A stretch of DNA of 64,000 bases from positions 1,798,001-1,862,000 of the forward strand of contig JBLXFH010000001.1 in NCBI GenBank assembly GCA_048262255.1. The letters are read 5' to 3'. The position numbers and the translations under genes were made by a program. The DNA is from JABMNT01 sp048262255. Its GTDB lineage: Bacteria > Pseudomonadota > Alphaproteobacteria > Rhodospirillales > Casp-alpha2. Below the pieces are notes generated by a model. That model was not told the DNA's origin, ran no database searches, and worked only from the letters and a program-made list of their open reading frames with translations. Positions 18,435 through 27,801 of this stretch are shown one piece after another (positions within the stretch are counted from its first letter, which is position 1; each line of letters starts with the position of its first letter).

Positions 18435-18713
18435 TTATTTGAACTGCGGTTCGGTGATTTCGCCGCCTTCAAGACGCGGCGTCACATAAGAGCCTTCTCC
18501 CGGGGGGGCTCCCCCAATGACCGCAACATAGGCCAGACCGGCGAACATCAAAAGCACGCCCAGCAGAATCGCAATAAACACGCTGTTGCTTTTGATTTGC
18601 GGGATTTCATCGCCGCGCGAATGCGAACGATGCCGGAGAAACCACATCCAGCCCAAATAAATCAGGGTTGGCAATGCGAGAGGGAGAATGAAGTTCAGCA
18701 ACATACGGGTCAT
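18435..18713 (-). CDS. DUF6111 family small membrane protein
   Basis: 92 residues with two hydrophobic helices (about 8-25 and 47-68), starting MTRMLLNFILPLALPTLIYLG. I recognise it as the DUF6111 family that sits between NUDIX and nucleotidyltransferase genes in alphaproteobacteria; its function is unknown. The start overlaps the stop of the NUDIX gene (TGATG), indicating translational coupling. Confidence 0.75.
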   Translation of the reverse strand: MTRMLLNFILPLALPTLIYLGWMWFLRHRSHSRGDEIPQIKSNSVFIAILLGVLLMFAGLAYVAVIGGAPPGEGSYVTPRLEGGEITEPQFK

Positions 18714-19324
18714 CAGGCAGCCTCAAACGATACAGTAAGAATGTTATACAGATTAACGATCATACCCGCCGTAGCGCCCCAGATGAAACGTCCTTCATAG
18801 GGCATGGCGTAAAAATCCCGTTGCTGCCCCTTGAGCTTTCGACTGTGACGTTCATGGTTGTCCGGGTTCATGAGAAAACTTAAAGGCACTTCAAACACCT
18901 CTTCCACTTCATAAGAATCCGGGACAATTTCAAAAGGCGGGCGGACAAACCCGACAACGGGTGTAACCAGAAAGCCGGTTCGGATCACATAAGAATCGAG
19001 ACGCCCGACAATTTCGATATGCTGGCGCGACAGGCCCACTTCCTCTTCCGTTTCACGGAGTGCCGTGGCTTCCGCATTTTCATCCGTTGCATCGACATGA
19101 CCGCCAGGGAAACTGATCTGGCCAGCGTGTTTTTCCAGATGCTGGGTGCGCTGGGTAAACAGTGCCGTAATTTCTGCGTCGCGGAGCACGAGCGGTACCA
19201 GAACGGCGGCCGGGGTCAGTGGCCTTACCGGGTCCATACCGGGGTTCAGATTGTGATCGCCACGGGTTTCGGCCGTATCCGGCTGATAGGCTTCAATCTG
19301 GGTTCGAATAAATGAATAATCCAT
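18713..19324 (-). CDS. NUDIX hydrolase, CoA pyrophosphatase type
   Basis: 203-residue NUDIX enzyme. The CoA-pyrophosphatase (UPF0035) signature LEKHAGQISFPGG is intact, followed by the NUDIX box with ALRETEEEVGL. Such enzymes cleave CoA and its derivatives to phosphopantetheine and 3',5'-ADP, and are thought to clear oxidised CoA. It is coupled to DUF6111 downstream and lies 6 bases after the DUF1285 gene upstream. Confidence 0.9.
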   Translation of the reverse strand: MDYSFIRTQIEAYQPDTAETRGDHNLNPGMDPVRPLTPAAVLVPLVLRDAEITALFTQRTQHLEKHAGQISFPGGHVDATDENAEATALRETEEEVGLSRQHIEIVGRLDSYVIRTGFLVTPVVGFVRPPFEIVPDSYEVEEVFEVPLSFLMNPDNHERHSRKLKGQQRDFYAMPYEGRFIWGATAGMIVNLYNILTVSFEAA

Positions 19325-19330
19325 GTTTGT

Positions 19331-19930
19331 TTATTCTGCCGCCTCGTTTTCTGCCGCGCCGATAGGGAAAAAATGCTGCTTCGACCAGACCCCATATATG
19401 TGATCCTGTTCGATGGCTTCCGCAATGCCCAGATCAACCAATTCGTAAAAAACAGAACGAACCAATTTTGCCTCAAGTCCATAATCCAATGCAATATAAG
19501 GCGCGGGCTCACCGGTTTCCGCATTGATCTGGATACGTAACGGGTGGTCTTCGGACAGGGTATAGTGCTTATCGATATTCGTCCGGAATGTGATCTCCTG
19601 ATCCCGCCCGCTTCCTGTTTTGGTTAGTTCAACGGCCATAAAGGCGGCATCTTCAACAGCGATTCGGCACATTTCGACCGGTGTGATGAGCCAGTGATCG
19701 CCAATTTCGTCGCGCCGCAAGACCGTCGAAAAAAGTTTGACCAGCTCAATCCGCCCTATGGGCGAGCCGAGATAGTGCCAGAGCCCTTGTGAATCAATGC
19801 GCATATCAATATCGCCACAGACAATCTGCCCGGGTCTGGGCGTCATGCCAACGGGTCCGGGGCCATTATTTTCGGCTCCTCGCGATAAATTGCTTAGGTT
19901 CGGCTCGTTTTTCGTCATAATCATTACCAT
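19331..19930 (-). CDS. DUF1285 domain-containing protein
   Basis: 199-residue cytosolic protein of the DUF1285 family, recognised by IDSQGLWHYLGSPIGRIELVKLFSTVLRRDE and the ALDYGLEAKLVRSVFYELVDLG end. Structures of the family show two small beta domains but no established activity. Three in-frame ATG codons (19930, 19924, 19918) could serve as start; the third gives MTKNEP and is equally likely. First gene of the leftward DUF1285-NUDIX-DUF6111 run, divergent from the MoxR operon with only 42 bases between. Confidence 0.8.
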   Translation of the reverse strand: MVMIMTKNEPNLSNLSRGAENNGPGPVGMTPRPGQIVCGDIDMRIDSQGLWHYLGSPIGRIELVKLFSTVLRRDEIGDHWLITPVEMCRIAVEDAAFMAVELTKTGSGRDQEITFRTNIDKHYTLSEDHPLRIQINAETGEPAPYIALDYGLEAKLVRSVFYELVDLGIAEAIEQDHIYGVWSKQHFFPIGAAENEAAE

Positions 19931-19972
19931 ATAGATTAAACGCAGGTATCGACAATTAGTGGAGATTATACC

Positions 19973-20995
19973 GTGAGTGGGACTGCAGAAGCCAATGATC
20001 TAAATAAAGCTCTCGATTCCGACGAACTGATCAATGCGGCAGACCGCCTGGGCCGGGATATGGCGCGGGCCAGAGATGCGATCGGCCGGTTTATTTTTGG
20101 CCAGGAACAGGTCATTGAAGAATCTATGATCACCCTGCTGGCAGGTGGTCATCTGTTGCTGATTGGTGTTCCGGGGTTGGGCAAGACCCGTCTGGTTGAA
20201 GTGATTTCCCAGGTCTTTGGCCTGGAAACGCGGCGTGTCCAGTTCACCCCCGATTTAATGCCTGCGGATATTCTGGGCTCTGAGGTTCTCGAAGAATCCG
20301 AGGCCGGGCGCCGCACCTTCCGGTTCATTCAGGGGCCTGTGTTCAGTCAGTTGCTGATGGCCGATGAAATCAACCGGGCCAGCCCACGCACCCAGTCGGC
20401 CTTGTTGCAGGCCATGCAAGAGCATCGGGTTTCGGTTGCCGGTGAATACCATGATCTGCCGTCACCTTTTCACGTGCTGGCGACCCAGAACCCCCTGGAA
20501 CAGGAAGGCACCTATCCGCTGCCAGAAGCCCAACTGGACCGGTTTTTCATGCAGGTGGATGTCCATTATCCCGATGCCGACGCGGAACGCGAAATTCTGA
20601 TCAACACGACGGGATTGCAAACCGGTGAAGTTGATCAGGTCATGAGTACGGACACATTGTTGGCGGCCCAGAAACTGGTGCGGCAAATTCCTGTTGGCGA
20701 AAGTGTTGCCGAAGCGATTATCAATCTGGTGCGGGCCGGGCGGCCCGACAGCAGTACGGTTGATGCGGTGAAGGATCATGTGTCCTGGGGGCCGGGGCCG
20801 CGGGCCAGTCAGGCCCTGATGCTCGGCGCCCGGGCGCGGGCGGTCATCGAAGGGCGGCTTTCGCCCAGCGTCGATGATGTGTTGGCCCTGGCCCACCCGA
20901 TCTTGCGTCACCGCATGGCTCTGACGTTTGCCGCCCGCGCGGAAGGCGTCACCCTTGAATCGGTTATTGACCAGATTTGCGAGCATATTTCCTGA
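19973..20995 (+). CDS. MoxR family AAA+ ATPase
   Basis: 340-residue MoxR-type ATPase, a chaperone-like AAA+ protein that usually acts with VWA-domain proteins on the maturation of a client. Walker A is GVPGLGKT (65-72), Walker B LLMADE (127-132), and the family loop QNPLEQEGTYPLPEAQLDRF is intact. The start is a GTG preceded by GGAG at a good distance. It opens a four-gene operon with DUF58, BatA/DUF4159 and a large membrane protein, the classic MoxR neighbourhood. Confidence 0.93.
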   Translation: MSGTAEANDLNKALDSDELINAADRLGRDMARARDAIGRFIFGQEQVIEESMITLLAGGHLLLIGVPGLGKTRLVEVISQVFGLETRRVQFTPDLMPADILGSEVLEESEAGRRTFRFIQGPVFSQLLMADEINRASPRTQSALLQAMQEHRVSVAGEYHDLPSPFHVLATQNPLEQEGTYPLPEAQLDRFFMQVDVHYPDADAEREILINTTGLQTGEVDQVMSTDTLLAAQKLVRQIPVGESVAEAIINLVRAGRPDSSTVDAVKDHVSWGPGPRASQALMLGARARAVIEGRLSPSVDDVLALAHPILRHRMALTFAARAEGVTLESVIDQICEHIS

Positions 20996-21021
20996 ACGGC
21001 CCGAGAAGCGGATAATGCCTG

Positions 21022-21924
21022 ATGCGTGAACCTCACCAACCCCCACCGGCTCAATCGGACAGCCATCATCGGGCTGAAGCGTTGGCGTCCGGGTTTCCGG
21101 CGTTGCTGGTGGCGGCGGAACGGGTGGCGTCGACGGTATCTCAAGGGGTGCATGGCCGCCGCCGGGTCGGTCAGGGAGAAACCTTCTGGCAGTTCCGTCG
21201 CTATGAATTTGGCGACTCAACCCAGCAGATCGACTGGCGGCAATCGGCAAAATCGGTTCCTGTTTATGTGCGGGAGACGGAATGGGAGGCGGCGCAAAGC
21301 GTCTGGCTATGGCGGGATGGATCAGAATCCATGGCCTTTCAATCATCAAAGAACGTCATGCGCAAATCCGAGCGGGCGGAGCTACTGCTTCTGGCGCTGG
21401 CGTCTCTGTTGATTCGGGGCGGTGAACGCACAGCCTTGCTGGGAACAGGGATGCCGCCGGCGACGGGACGCGCCGTGTTAATGCGCATCTGGTCAATGCT
21501 GGAAAGCAGCACGACAAAAACAAACAGTCTGCCGCAGGCGGAAACATTACCCCGATATGCGCGCATGGCCTGGTTTGGCGATTTTCTGTCGCGTCCGGAA
21601 GATCTCGACAAAACCATCAGCGCTTTCGCCAACCGGGGCGTGAAAGGCCATCTTGTACAGATTCTCGATCCAGCAGAAGAAATGCTGCCCTATGAAGGAC
21701 GGGTTCTGTTTGCGGGTATGGAAAGTGGTGAAGGTGATGTGCTTGTCCGTCGTGTTGGTGAACTGCGTGAAGCCTATCGCCGGGAATTGGCGCTCCATAA
21801 CGAGGCCCTGCGGGCGGTCGTGCGACGCTATGGCTGGACGATCAGCACCCACCGCACCGATTTTGCGCCGGAACGCATGCTGATGTCGTTATATCTTCTG
21901 TTGTCGGAAACGGTGGGAGCCTGA
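21022..21924 (+). CDS. DUF58 domain-containing protein
   Basis: 300-residue soluble protein. The segment GRRRVGQGETFWQFRRYEFGDSTQQIDWRQSAKS is the DUF58 signature; the rest has a VWA-like fold, as is usual for partners of MoxR ATPases. In this family the MIDAS residues are often degenerate. It lies 26 bases after the MoxR gene and its stop is 2 bases before the next ATG. The likely role is as adaptor between the ATPase and the membrane proteins encoded downstream. Confidence 0.87.
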   Translation: MREPHQPPPAQSDSHHRAEALASGFPALLVAAERVASTVSQGVHGRRRVGQGETFWQFRRYEFGDSTQQIDWRQSAKSVPVYVRETEWEAAQSVWLWRDGSESMAFQSSKNVMRKSERAELLLLALASLLIRGGERTALLGTGMPPATGRAVLMRIWSMLESSTTKTNSLPQAETLPRYARMAWFGDFLSRPEDLDKTISAFANRGVKGHLVQILDPAEEMLPYEGRVLFAGMESGEGDVLVRRVGELREAYRRELALHNEALRAVVRRYGWTISTHRTDFAPERMLMSLYLLLSETVGA

Positions 21925-21926
21925 GG

Positions 21927-24665
21927 ATGCTGACATTTGGCACCTTGACCTTTGCCTATCCGCTGGCCCTCTTGGGGTTTGCCGTGTTGGCGATTATCTG
22001 GTGGTTCCTTCGCCTGAAACCGCCGGCGCCTGCCCGTATTGATTTTCCACCGGTGCGATTGCTGGCGAAACTGGTTCAGCAGGAAGAAAGTCCGGCCCGG
22101 ACCCCGTTATGGCTCTTGTTGCTGCGGCTGGCGCTGGCTTCGGTCATTATTCTCAGCGTTGCCCACCCGCTTATTGACGCGCGCGCCCCGCTGGAAAATT
22201 CAGGCCCCGTATATGTCGTGCTGGATGATGATTGGGCATCGGCGAAAAACTGGGAAAAGCGGAAAACGACGCTTATGCGTCTGGCCGACCAGGCGGAACG
22301 TGAACAGCGTTCCATGATTCTGGTGCCGACGGTTCCCTTGCCGACGAGTGCACGGGCAAGGCCATTGTCCGTATTGTCGCCTGAAGAAGCCCGGCGTCAG
22401 TTTGAAGCCATTCAGCCCAAGCCCTGGGCGACGGACCGGCGATGGGCATTGGATCGCCTGCAGGTGTTGTCCGATAAAACGGAGGCGACCCCGGGAACCG
22501 TGTTCTGGCTTTCCAATGGGCTGGAAGAAAAGGCACCGGAAGGGGGCGCGGCCTTCACAGCTGCCGATGTGGTTGAACAGCTCAGTGGCTTTGGCAAGGT
22601 GACCGTCGTTCTTGCCAGCACGAGCAGCCTGCCGGTGATCATTGGCGAGCCTGACTATGAAGCGGGTATTTTGTCGCTGGTTCTCAAACGCAGCGATGAT
22701 GAAGGGACCTATCCACTGTATGTCCGGGCCTTCGGAGAAGAAGGCCGCGGCCTCGTTAGAGAAGCCGCTGTGTTTGAAGCCGGGGACATGGAAACGACGA
22801 TTGAGCTACGATTGCCGACAGAGCAATTTAACCGCCTCACCCGTGTTGAAATTGAAGGGGCGAACCACGTTGGTGCCGTCATGCTGTTCGATGAACGCTG
22901 GCGGCGGCGTCCTGTTGGCATCGCCATTCCGGCAAGCGGCAACGCGGTCCAGCCGCTTCTCAGTGAGCATCATTATGTGTCGCGAGCGCTCGAACCTTTC
23001 ACGGAAGTGAGAGAGGGGCCGCTTGAGGATATCATGAAGCGGGAACTGGCGATTATCGTCTTAACAGACCCGGCGACCCTGTCGGCCAATGACAAGAGCG
23101 CGCTCAAGACCTGGGTGGCAGACGGGGGCGTCCTGTTGCGCTTTGCCGGCCCCAATCTGGCGCAATCCGGCCTCAGTGAAAACAATGGGCTGTTGCCGGT
23201 CAGGCTGCGCAGTGGAGACCGTGAGATTGGCGGCGCCATGTCCTGGGGAAACCCGGCGGTCCTGTCGCCCTTTGAGGAAACGAGCCCGTTTTTCGGCCTT
23301 TCGGTATCCGAGGATGTGACGGTTCGCCGACAGGTTCTGGCCAGCCCGTCTCTGGACCTGGCTGAAAAAACCTGGGCCCGGCTCAGCGACGGCACACCGC
23401 TGGTTACTGCCGAAAAACAGAAAGACGGCTGGCTGGTGCTTTTCCATACAACGGCAAACGCTGAATGGTCAGACCTGGCGCTGTCCGGTCTTTTTGTCGA
23501 GATGTTGCGCCGGATTGTTGACTTGAGCCAGGGCGTTGCCGGGAGCGGTGATGGCCCACCCCTGGCGGCTGTCGAGGTGCTGGACGGTTTTGGCGTTGCC
23601 AGGGAAGCCGGCGCCGATGTGCAGGCTATTGCGCCTACGGATTTCAATGAAACGACTGTTTCAGCCGATCACCCTCCCGGTGTTTATGGCACAGCAACAG
23701 CGCGGCGGGTGCTGAATTTGTCGACGGCTCTTGACCAACCGCGACTGATCACGGCACTGCCAAACAGCATCGTTCAGTTGAGTTATGAGGCACAGACTGA
23801 ACAGGATTTGCGCCCTTTGTTGCTGCTGGGGGCACTGGTGCTGTTTATTATCGATATGATCGCCAGTCTCGCCCTGCGCGGGTTGTTGACGATGCGCAAA
23901 GCCATCGCTGCCGGGGTGGTTTTGGCTGCGGTGTCAATTGGCGACATGAAAGCCGCCGAAGCGGATGATGACTTTGCCCGTGCCAACAGCTTACAAACGC
24001 GGCTCGCTTATGTGATTACCGGTGACGAACAGGTTGATGAAACAAGCCGGCTTGGGTTGGGCGGTTTGAGCCAGGTGCTCAAGCGTCGGACCGCCGCCGA
24101 GCTGGGAGCGCCGCAAGCGATCAATCCGGGCGTCGATGAACTGAGCTTTTTCCCCTTTATATATTGGCCCGTTGTCCCCGGCTACCGGTTACCAAACGAT
24201 CTGACCTCTGAACGGGTGATCGCCTATTTGCGCGGCGGCGGCACAATCCTGTTTGATACGCGTGACCAGTCCGGACGCGCTGACTCCCTCGCCTTGCGCG
24301 AATTGGCCTACGGTCTGAAATTGCCGCCTTTGGTGCCGGTGCCCAGAGATCATGTTTTGACACGGGCCTTTTATCTGCTGGACAATTTCCCCGGTCGCTG
24401 GACGGGCGGGCGGGTATGGATCGAGAAAGCCGGAGAGCGGGTGAATGATGGTGTGGCTTCGGTTATCTCCGGCGGCCATGACTGGGCCGCTGCATGGGCG
24501 GTTGATGAGGCCGAGCGGCCCCTATATCCCGTCGTGCCGGGCGGCGAACGCCAACGTGAGCTGGCCTATCGGTTTGGCGTCAATCTGGTGATGTATACGC
24601 TGACCGGGAACTACAAGTCCGATCAGGTCCATCTGCCGGCGATCCTGCAGAGGATTGGCCAATGA
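21927..24665 (+). CDS. BatA N-terminal domain / DUF4159 membrane protein
   Basis: 912-residue membrane protein. Residues 1-90 form the BatA-type N-terminus with two helices around a PVRLLAKLVQQEESPARTP-like cytosolic loop; a large periplasmic region follows. A helix at ~629-652 returns to the membrane, and right after it comes a second, signal-peptide-like hydrophobic stretch (MRKAIAAGVVLAAVSIG, ~653-670) leading into a C-terminal DUF4159 domain (~680-912). That layout looks like a fusion of two formerly separate proteins. It overlaps the next gene by 4 bases (ATGA). Function of the family is not established; a role in envelope protein maturation is inferred from the MoxR context. Confidence 0.85.
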   Translation: MLTFGTLTFAYPLALLGFAVLAIIWWFLRLKPPAPARIDFPPVRLLAKLVQQEESPARTPLWLLLLRLALASVIILSVAHPLIDARAPLENSGPVYVVLDDDWASAKNWEKRKTTLMRLADQAEREQRSMILVPTVPLPTSARARPLSVLSPEEARRQFEAIQPKPWATDRRWALDRLQVLSDKTEATPGTVFWLSNGLEEKAPEGGAAFTAADVVEQLSGFGKVTVVLASTSSLPVIIGEPDYEAGILSLVLKRSDDEGTYPLYVRAFGEEGRGLVREAAVFEAGDMETTIELRLPTEQFNRLTRVEIEGANHVGAVMLFDERWRRRPVGIAIPASGNAVQPLLSEHHYVSRALEPFTEVREGPLEDIMKRELAIIVLTDPATLSANDKSALKTWVADGGVLLRFAGPNLAQSGLSENNGLLPVRLRSGDREIGGAMSWGNPAVLSPFEETSPFFGLSVSEDVTVRRQVLASPSLDLAEKTWARLSDGTPLVTAEKQKDGWLVLFHTTANAEWSDLALSGLFVEMLRRIVDLSQGVAGSGDGPPLAAVEVLDGFGVAREAGADVQAIAPTDFNETTVSADHPPGVYGTATARRVLNLSTALDQPRLITALPNSIVQLSYEAQTEQDLRPLLLLGALVLFIIDMIASLALRGLLTMRKAIAAGVVLAAVSIGDMKAAEADDDFARANSLQTRLAYVITGDEQVDETSRLGLGGLSQVLKRRTAAELGAPQAINPGVDELSFFPFIYWPVVPGYRLPNDLTSERVIAYLRGGGTILFDTRDQSGRADSLALRELAYGLKLPPLVPVPRDHVLTRAFYLLDNFPGRWTGGRVWIEKAGERVNDGVASVISGGHDWAAAWAVDEAERPLYPVVPGGERQRELAYRFGVNLVMYTLTGNYKSDQVHLPAILQRIGQ

Positions 24666-26776
24666 ACGCTGATTTGGTCGTCTTTACACCATTGATGCCG
24701 CTTGTTGTTATTGCGGCTATAGGCCTGACGGGTTTGGTGTTTGCCCTGATCGGCGTGTTCCGGCGGGCGCGTGGGGCCTGGTGGCGGATGGCCGGGCTTG
24801 CGCTTCTTGTTCTCGCACTTCTGGATCCGCGCTATGTGCAGGAAGAGCGGACGCCGGAGACGGATGTTGCTGTTTTGCTGGTAGACAAAACGGCCAGTCA
24901 AAATGTCGGTGATCGGGCCGGGCGTTCGGAAGCGGCCCGTCAACAACTGAGTGAGCGGATCAAGGCCCTGGGGCAGGTGGAACTGCGGGAAGTGGAAGTG
25001 CACGATTTACCCTCCGGGACAGGTGACGGGGAAAAGGCGGAGCCCGGTTCGAACCTGATTGAGGCTTTGCGCCGTACCGTTGGGCAAATTCCGCGTGGCC
25101 GGTTTGCCGGAGCACTGGTTTTGACGGACGGACAGGTTCATGACATGCCGGATGAAAACCCGGGGAACGGATTTGATGCGCCGGTCCATGTTCTGCTGAG
25201 CGGCGACAAGGGTGAAAGCGACCGGCGGTTGGTGATCGATCAGTCATCGTCCTATGGCCTGGTCGGCAAGGACATCGAAATTGTTTATCATGTGGAAAAC
25301 AAACGCAGTTCGGACAGTGCCGGTTGGGGTGGTTCTCTGGCGCAAGTCACGCTGCGCCGCGGCAGTGAGATCATCGCCCAGGCGCAAGTGCCTGTCGGCA
25401 AGCAGGACCGTCTGACCTTCCCGCTTGATCGCGCCGGGCCCAATGTCTTCGAGCTTGAAGTGGCTCCCGTTGCCGGTGAGCTCTCCACCGTCAACAATAA
25501 AACGCTGGCCGTCGTCAACGGTATCCGGGACCGTTTGAAAGTTCTTCTGGTTTCCGGTCAGCCCCATGCCGGTGAGCGCACATGGCGTAATTTGCTGAAA
25601 TCGGACCCGTCTGTTGATCTGGTGCATTTCACCATTCTCAGGCCACCGGAGAAGGACGATTTTACACCACTTAACGAACTGGCCCTGATCGCCTTTCCGG
25701 TGCGCGAACTGTTTGAGGTGAAACTCAGCGAGTTTGATCTCATCCTGTTTGACCGCTATGTGGTGCGCGATATTCTGCCACCTTCCTATATTCGCAATAT
25801 TGCCGATTATGTGAGCGAGGGAGGAGCGTTGTTGCTGTCGGTGGGGCCGGAGTTCGCCAGTCCACGCAGTCTTGCGCAAACGCCGTTGAATAAAATTCTG
25901 CCGGCCATCCCGACAGGCTCGGTCAGTGAAGAGGCTTTCCGGCCGACCTTGTCGGAAATCGGAAACCGTCATCCCGTCACCAACGGCTTGCCCTCTCTGT
26001 CGCCGATTAATCGCGAACAGCCGGGAATGCCAGGCTGGGGACGATGGTTCCGGCAGATCGACGCGACACCGCAGTTTGGTGAAGTGGTCATGAACGGGAT
26101 TGATGGAAACCCCCTGTTGATGCTGGCGCGTCGGGATCAGGGCCGGGTTGCCTTGATGTTGAGTGATCACGCCTGGCTGTGGGCGAGAGGTTTTGAAGGG
26201 GGCGGCCCACAGGCCGAACTGTTGCGCCGGCTATCGCATTGGCTGATGAAGGAGCCGGACCTGGAGGAAGAAAGCCTGCGTGCCGAAATCAGCGGTCGCA
26301 AACTGAATATCCGGCGGACAAGCCTGTCTGATGACATTCCGAAAATCACCGTGACCACACCGTCCGGCGAATCAATTCCTGTTGACGCCAGCCGGGAAGC
26401 GGATGGTGCGGTTCATGCCATGTTACCGGCGGACGAGACGGGCCTTTATGTGATCCGTGATGACGTGAACGAAGTGCGGGTGGCATCGGGAGCCCTCAAT
26501 CCGCTAGAGTTTTCGGACCTGCGGACCACGGAAGAGCTCATGAAACCCATTGTTGTGGCAACAGGCGGCGGCGTTTTCTGGCTGAAGGACGGGTTGCCCG
26601 ATATTCGCCCGGTGCGAACGGGCCGCGACCGGACGGGCAAAGGCTGGGCGGGTCTTTTGGAAAACAGGGCCTATGTCATTTCCGGCGTGCGTCAACTGTC
26701 ATTAATTCCGCCACTGGCTTTATTGCTGTTGGCCCTGACGGCACTGTTCGTCGCCTGGTGGCGCGAGGGCCGTTAA
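24662..26776 (+). CDS. Large membrane protein with periplasmic VWA-like/glutamine-amidotransferase-like region
   Basis: 704 residues. Two helices at the N-terminus (~10-32 and ~42-57), a VWA-like stretch beginning DVAVLLVDKTASQNVGDRAGRSEAAR, a long periplasmic part with a GATase-like fold region (around LKVLLVSGQPHAGERTWRNLLKSD), and a final helix (~681-700) followed by a short basic tail. This is the usual last partner of alphaproteobacterial MoxR-DUF58-DUF4159 operons. The class I amidotransferase fold is probably structural, since I see no catalytic Cys-His-Glu set. Start overlaps the previous stop. Confidence 0.82.
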   Translation: MNADLVVFTPLMPLVVIAAIGLTGLVFALIGVFRRARGAWWRMAGLALLVLALLDPRYVQEERTPETDVAVLLVDKTASQNVGDRAGRSEAARQQLSERIKALGQVELREVEVHDLPSGTGDGEKAEPGSNLIEALRRTVGQIPRGRFAGALVLTDGQVHDMPDENPGNGFDAPVHVLLSGDKGESDRRLVIDQSSSYGLVGKDIEIVYHVENKRSSDSAGWGGSLAQVTLRRGSEIIAQAQVPVGKQDRLTFPLDRAGPNVFELEVAPVAGELSTVNNKTLAVVNGIRDRLKVLLVSGQPHAGERTWRNLLKSDPSVDLVHFTILRPPEKDDFTPLNELALIAFPVRELFEVKLSEFDLILFDRYVVRDILPPSYIRNIADYVSEGGALLLSVGPEFASPRSLAQTPLNKILPAIPTGSVSEEAFRPTLSEIGNRHPVTNGLPSLSPINREQPGMPGWGRWFRQIDATPQFGEVVMNGIDGNPLLMLARRDQGRVALMLSDHAWLWARGFEGGGPQAELLRRLSHWLMKEPDLEEESLRAEISGRKLNIRRTSLSDDIPKITVTTPSGESIPVDASREADGAVHAMLPADETGLYVIRDDVNEVRVASGALNPLEFSDLRTTEELMKPIVVATGGGVFWLKDGLPDIRPVRTGRDRTGKGWAGLLENRAYVISGVRQLSLIPPLALLLLALTALFVAWWREGR

Positions 26777-26794
26777 ATTATCGGCTGGATTCGC

Positions 26795-27673
26795 TCACAG
26801 TTTTTCAACCAGATAGTCGAGAAAGACCCGGACCTTTGCCGAGAGGTGCCGGTTCTGCGGCCAGACGGCATGAATATCGATGCTCGGCAAAATGAAGGAT
26901 TCAAGCGCGCTTTCCAATAGCCCCGCTTCCAGCAGTTCGTCAGCCAGAAAAGTTGGAATGTAATTAACGCCAATACCGGCAACCGTTGCCTTGAGCAAGG
27001 CATCGCCATTGTTCGAACGAAACCGGCCCTTGATGGAAACGGAAAAAGGGCCGTCAGGACCCAGAAACGGCCACTCTCTCGGGGTTCTGCTGTAATCATA
27101 GATCAGGCATCGGTGATCTATGAGCTCATTTGGATGGTCCGGTTTGCCATGGGCGCGCCAATAGGTCGGGCTGGCAACGACGGTAGACCCGGTTGATCCC
27201 AGTTTGCGCGCCATCAGGGAAGAATCGGTCATCCGGGTAATGCGTATACCGACATCAAAACCTTCCTCAATCATGTCGATCAGGCGGTCATTGAAGGATA
27301 TATCAATGTTCAGGTTGGGGTGGCGGTCCATGAATTCCGGCAGTAAGGGCGATATGCGGCGCACCCCGAAGGATTGGGGGGCATTGATGCGAAGTGTGCC
27401 GTGCAGTCCCCCATGCAGATTGCTGATTGTTTGTTCGGCGGCTTCGGCGTCTTCAACAATCCGTTTGGCGCGCTCGAAATAGGCCTGCCCGACTTCCGTC
27501 AAGTGCAACCGCCTTGTGGTCCTGTGGATCAACTGGACGCCAAGGCGATCTTCAAGGCGGGCGAGCTGTTTGCTGACCGCCGATTTCGATAGTTTCAGGT
27601 CCTCTGCTGCGGCCGTGAAACTGCCGCGTTCGGCAACCCTTGCAAAGACGCTCATCCCGGAAAGACTGTCCAT
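26795..27673 (-). CDS. LysR family transcriptional regulator
   Basis: 292-residue LTTR with an N-terminal winged helix-turn-helix (FARVAERGSFTAAAEDLKLSKSAVSKQLARLEDRLGVQL, ~10-48) and a C-terminal periplasmic-binding-protein-like effector domain. The SKSAVSKQLARLE variant belongs to the CrgA/AaeR-like subgroup, which often controls a divergent quinone or azo reductase. It is transcribed away from azoR across 128 bases that contain matching repeats, so azoR is the obvious target. The effector is unknown. Confidence 0.9.
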   Translation of the reverse strand: MDSLSGMSVFARVAERGSFTAAAEDLKLSKSAVSKQLARLEDRLGVQLIHRTTRRLHLTEVGQAYFERAKRIVEDAEAAEQTISNLHGGLHGTLRINAPQSFGVRRISPLLPEFMDRHPNLNIDISFNDRLIDMIEEGFDVGIRITRMTDSSLMARKLGSTGSTVVASPTYWRAHGKPDHPNELIDHRCLIYDYSRTPREWPFLGPDGPFSVSIKGRFRSNNGDALLKATVAGIGVNYIPTFLADELLEAGLLESALESFILPSIDIHAVWPQNRHLSAKVRVFLDYLVEKL

Positions 27674-27682
27674 ATTGACACC

Positions 27683-27708
27683 TTATTGTGTAATTAAAGA
27701 AACAATAA
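27683..27708. promoter_or_regulatory. Candidate LysR operator (inverted repeat)
   Basis: TTATTGT and ACAATAA form a 7-base inverted repeat separated by 12 bases, just upstream of the LysR start. A second copy of part of it, ATTGTTTAATTTAAG at 27725-27739, repeats ATTGTGTAATTAAAG at 27685-27699 with two mismatches, 40 bases apart. Paired sites across a divergent promoter are the normal architecture of LysR autoregulation and activation. Confidence 0.5.
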
Positions 27709-27801
27709 TTTTCTAAATTGCCCAATTGTTTAATTTAAGACACGGACATACGTTCCTTTCAACAGCAATTTTACGTTTTCATGTGATGAAAGGAATTCAC
27801 G

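Noticed and set aside
25244..26170. 308-codon minus-strand frame over the large membrane protein gene
   Set aside because: Antisense shadow of the MoxR operon; no signal or motif and no own ribosome site.
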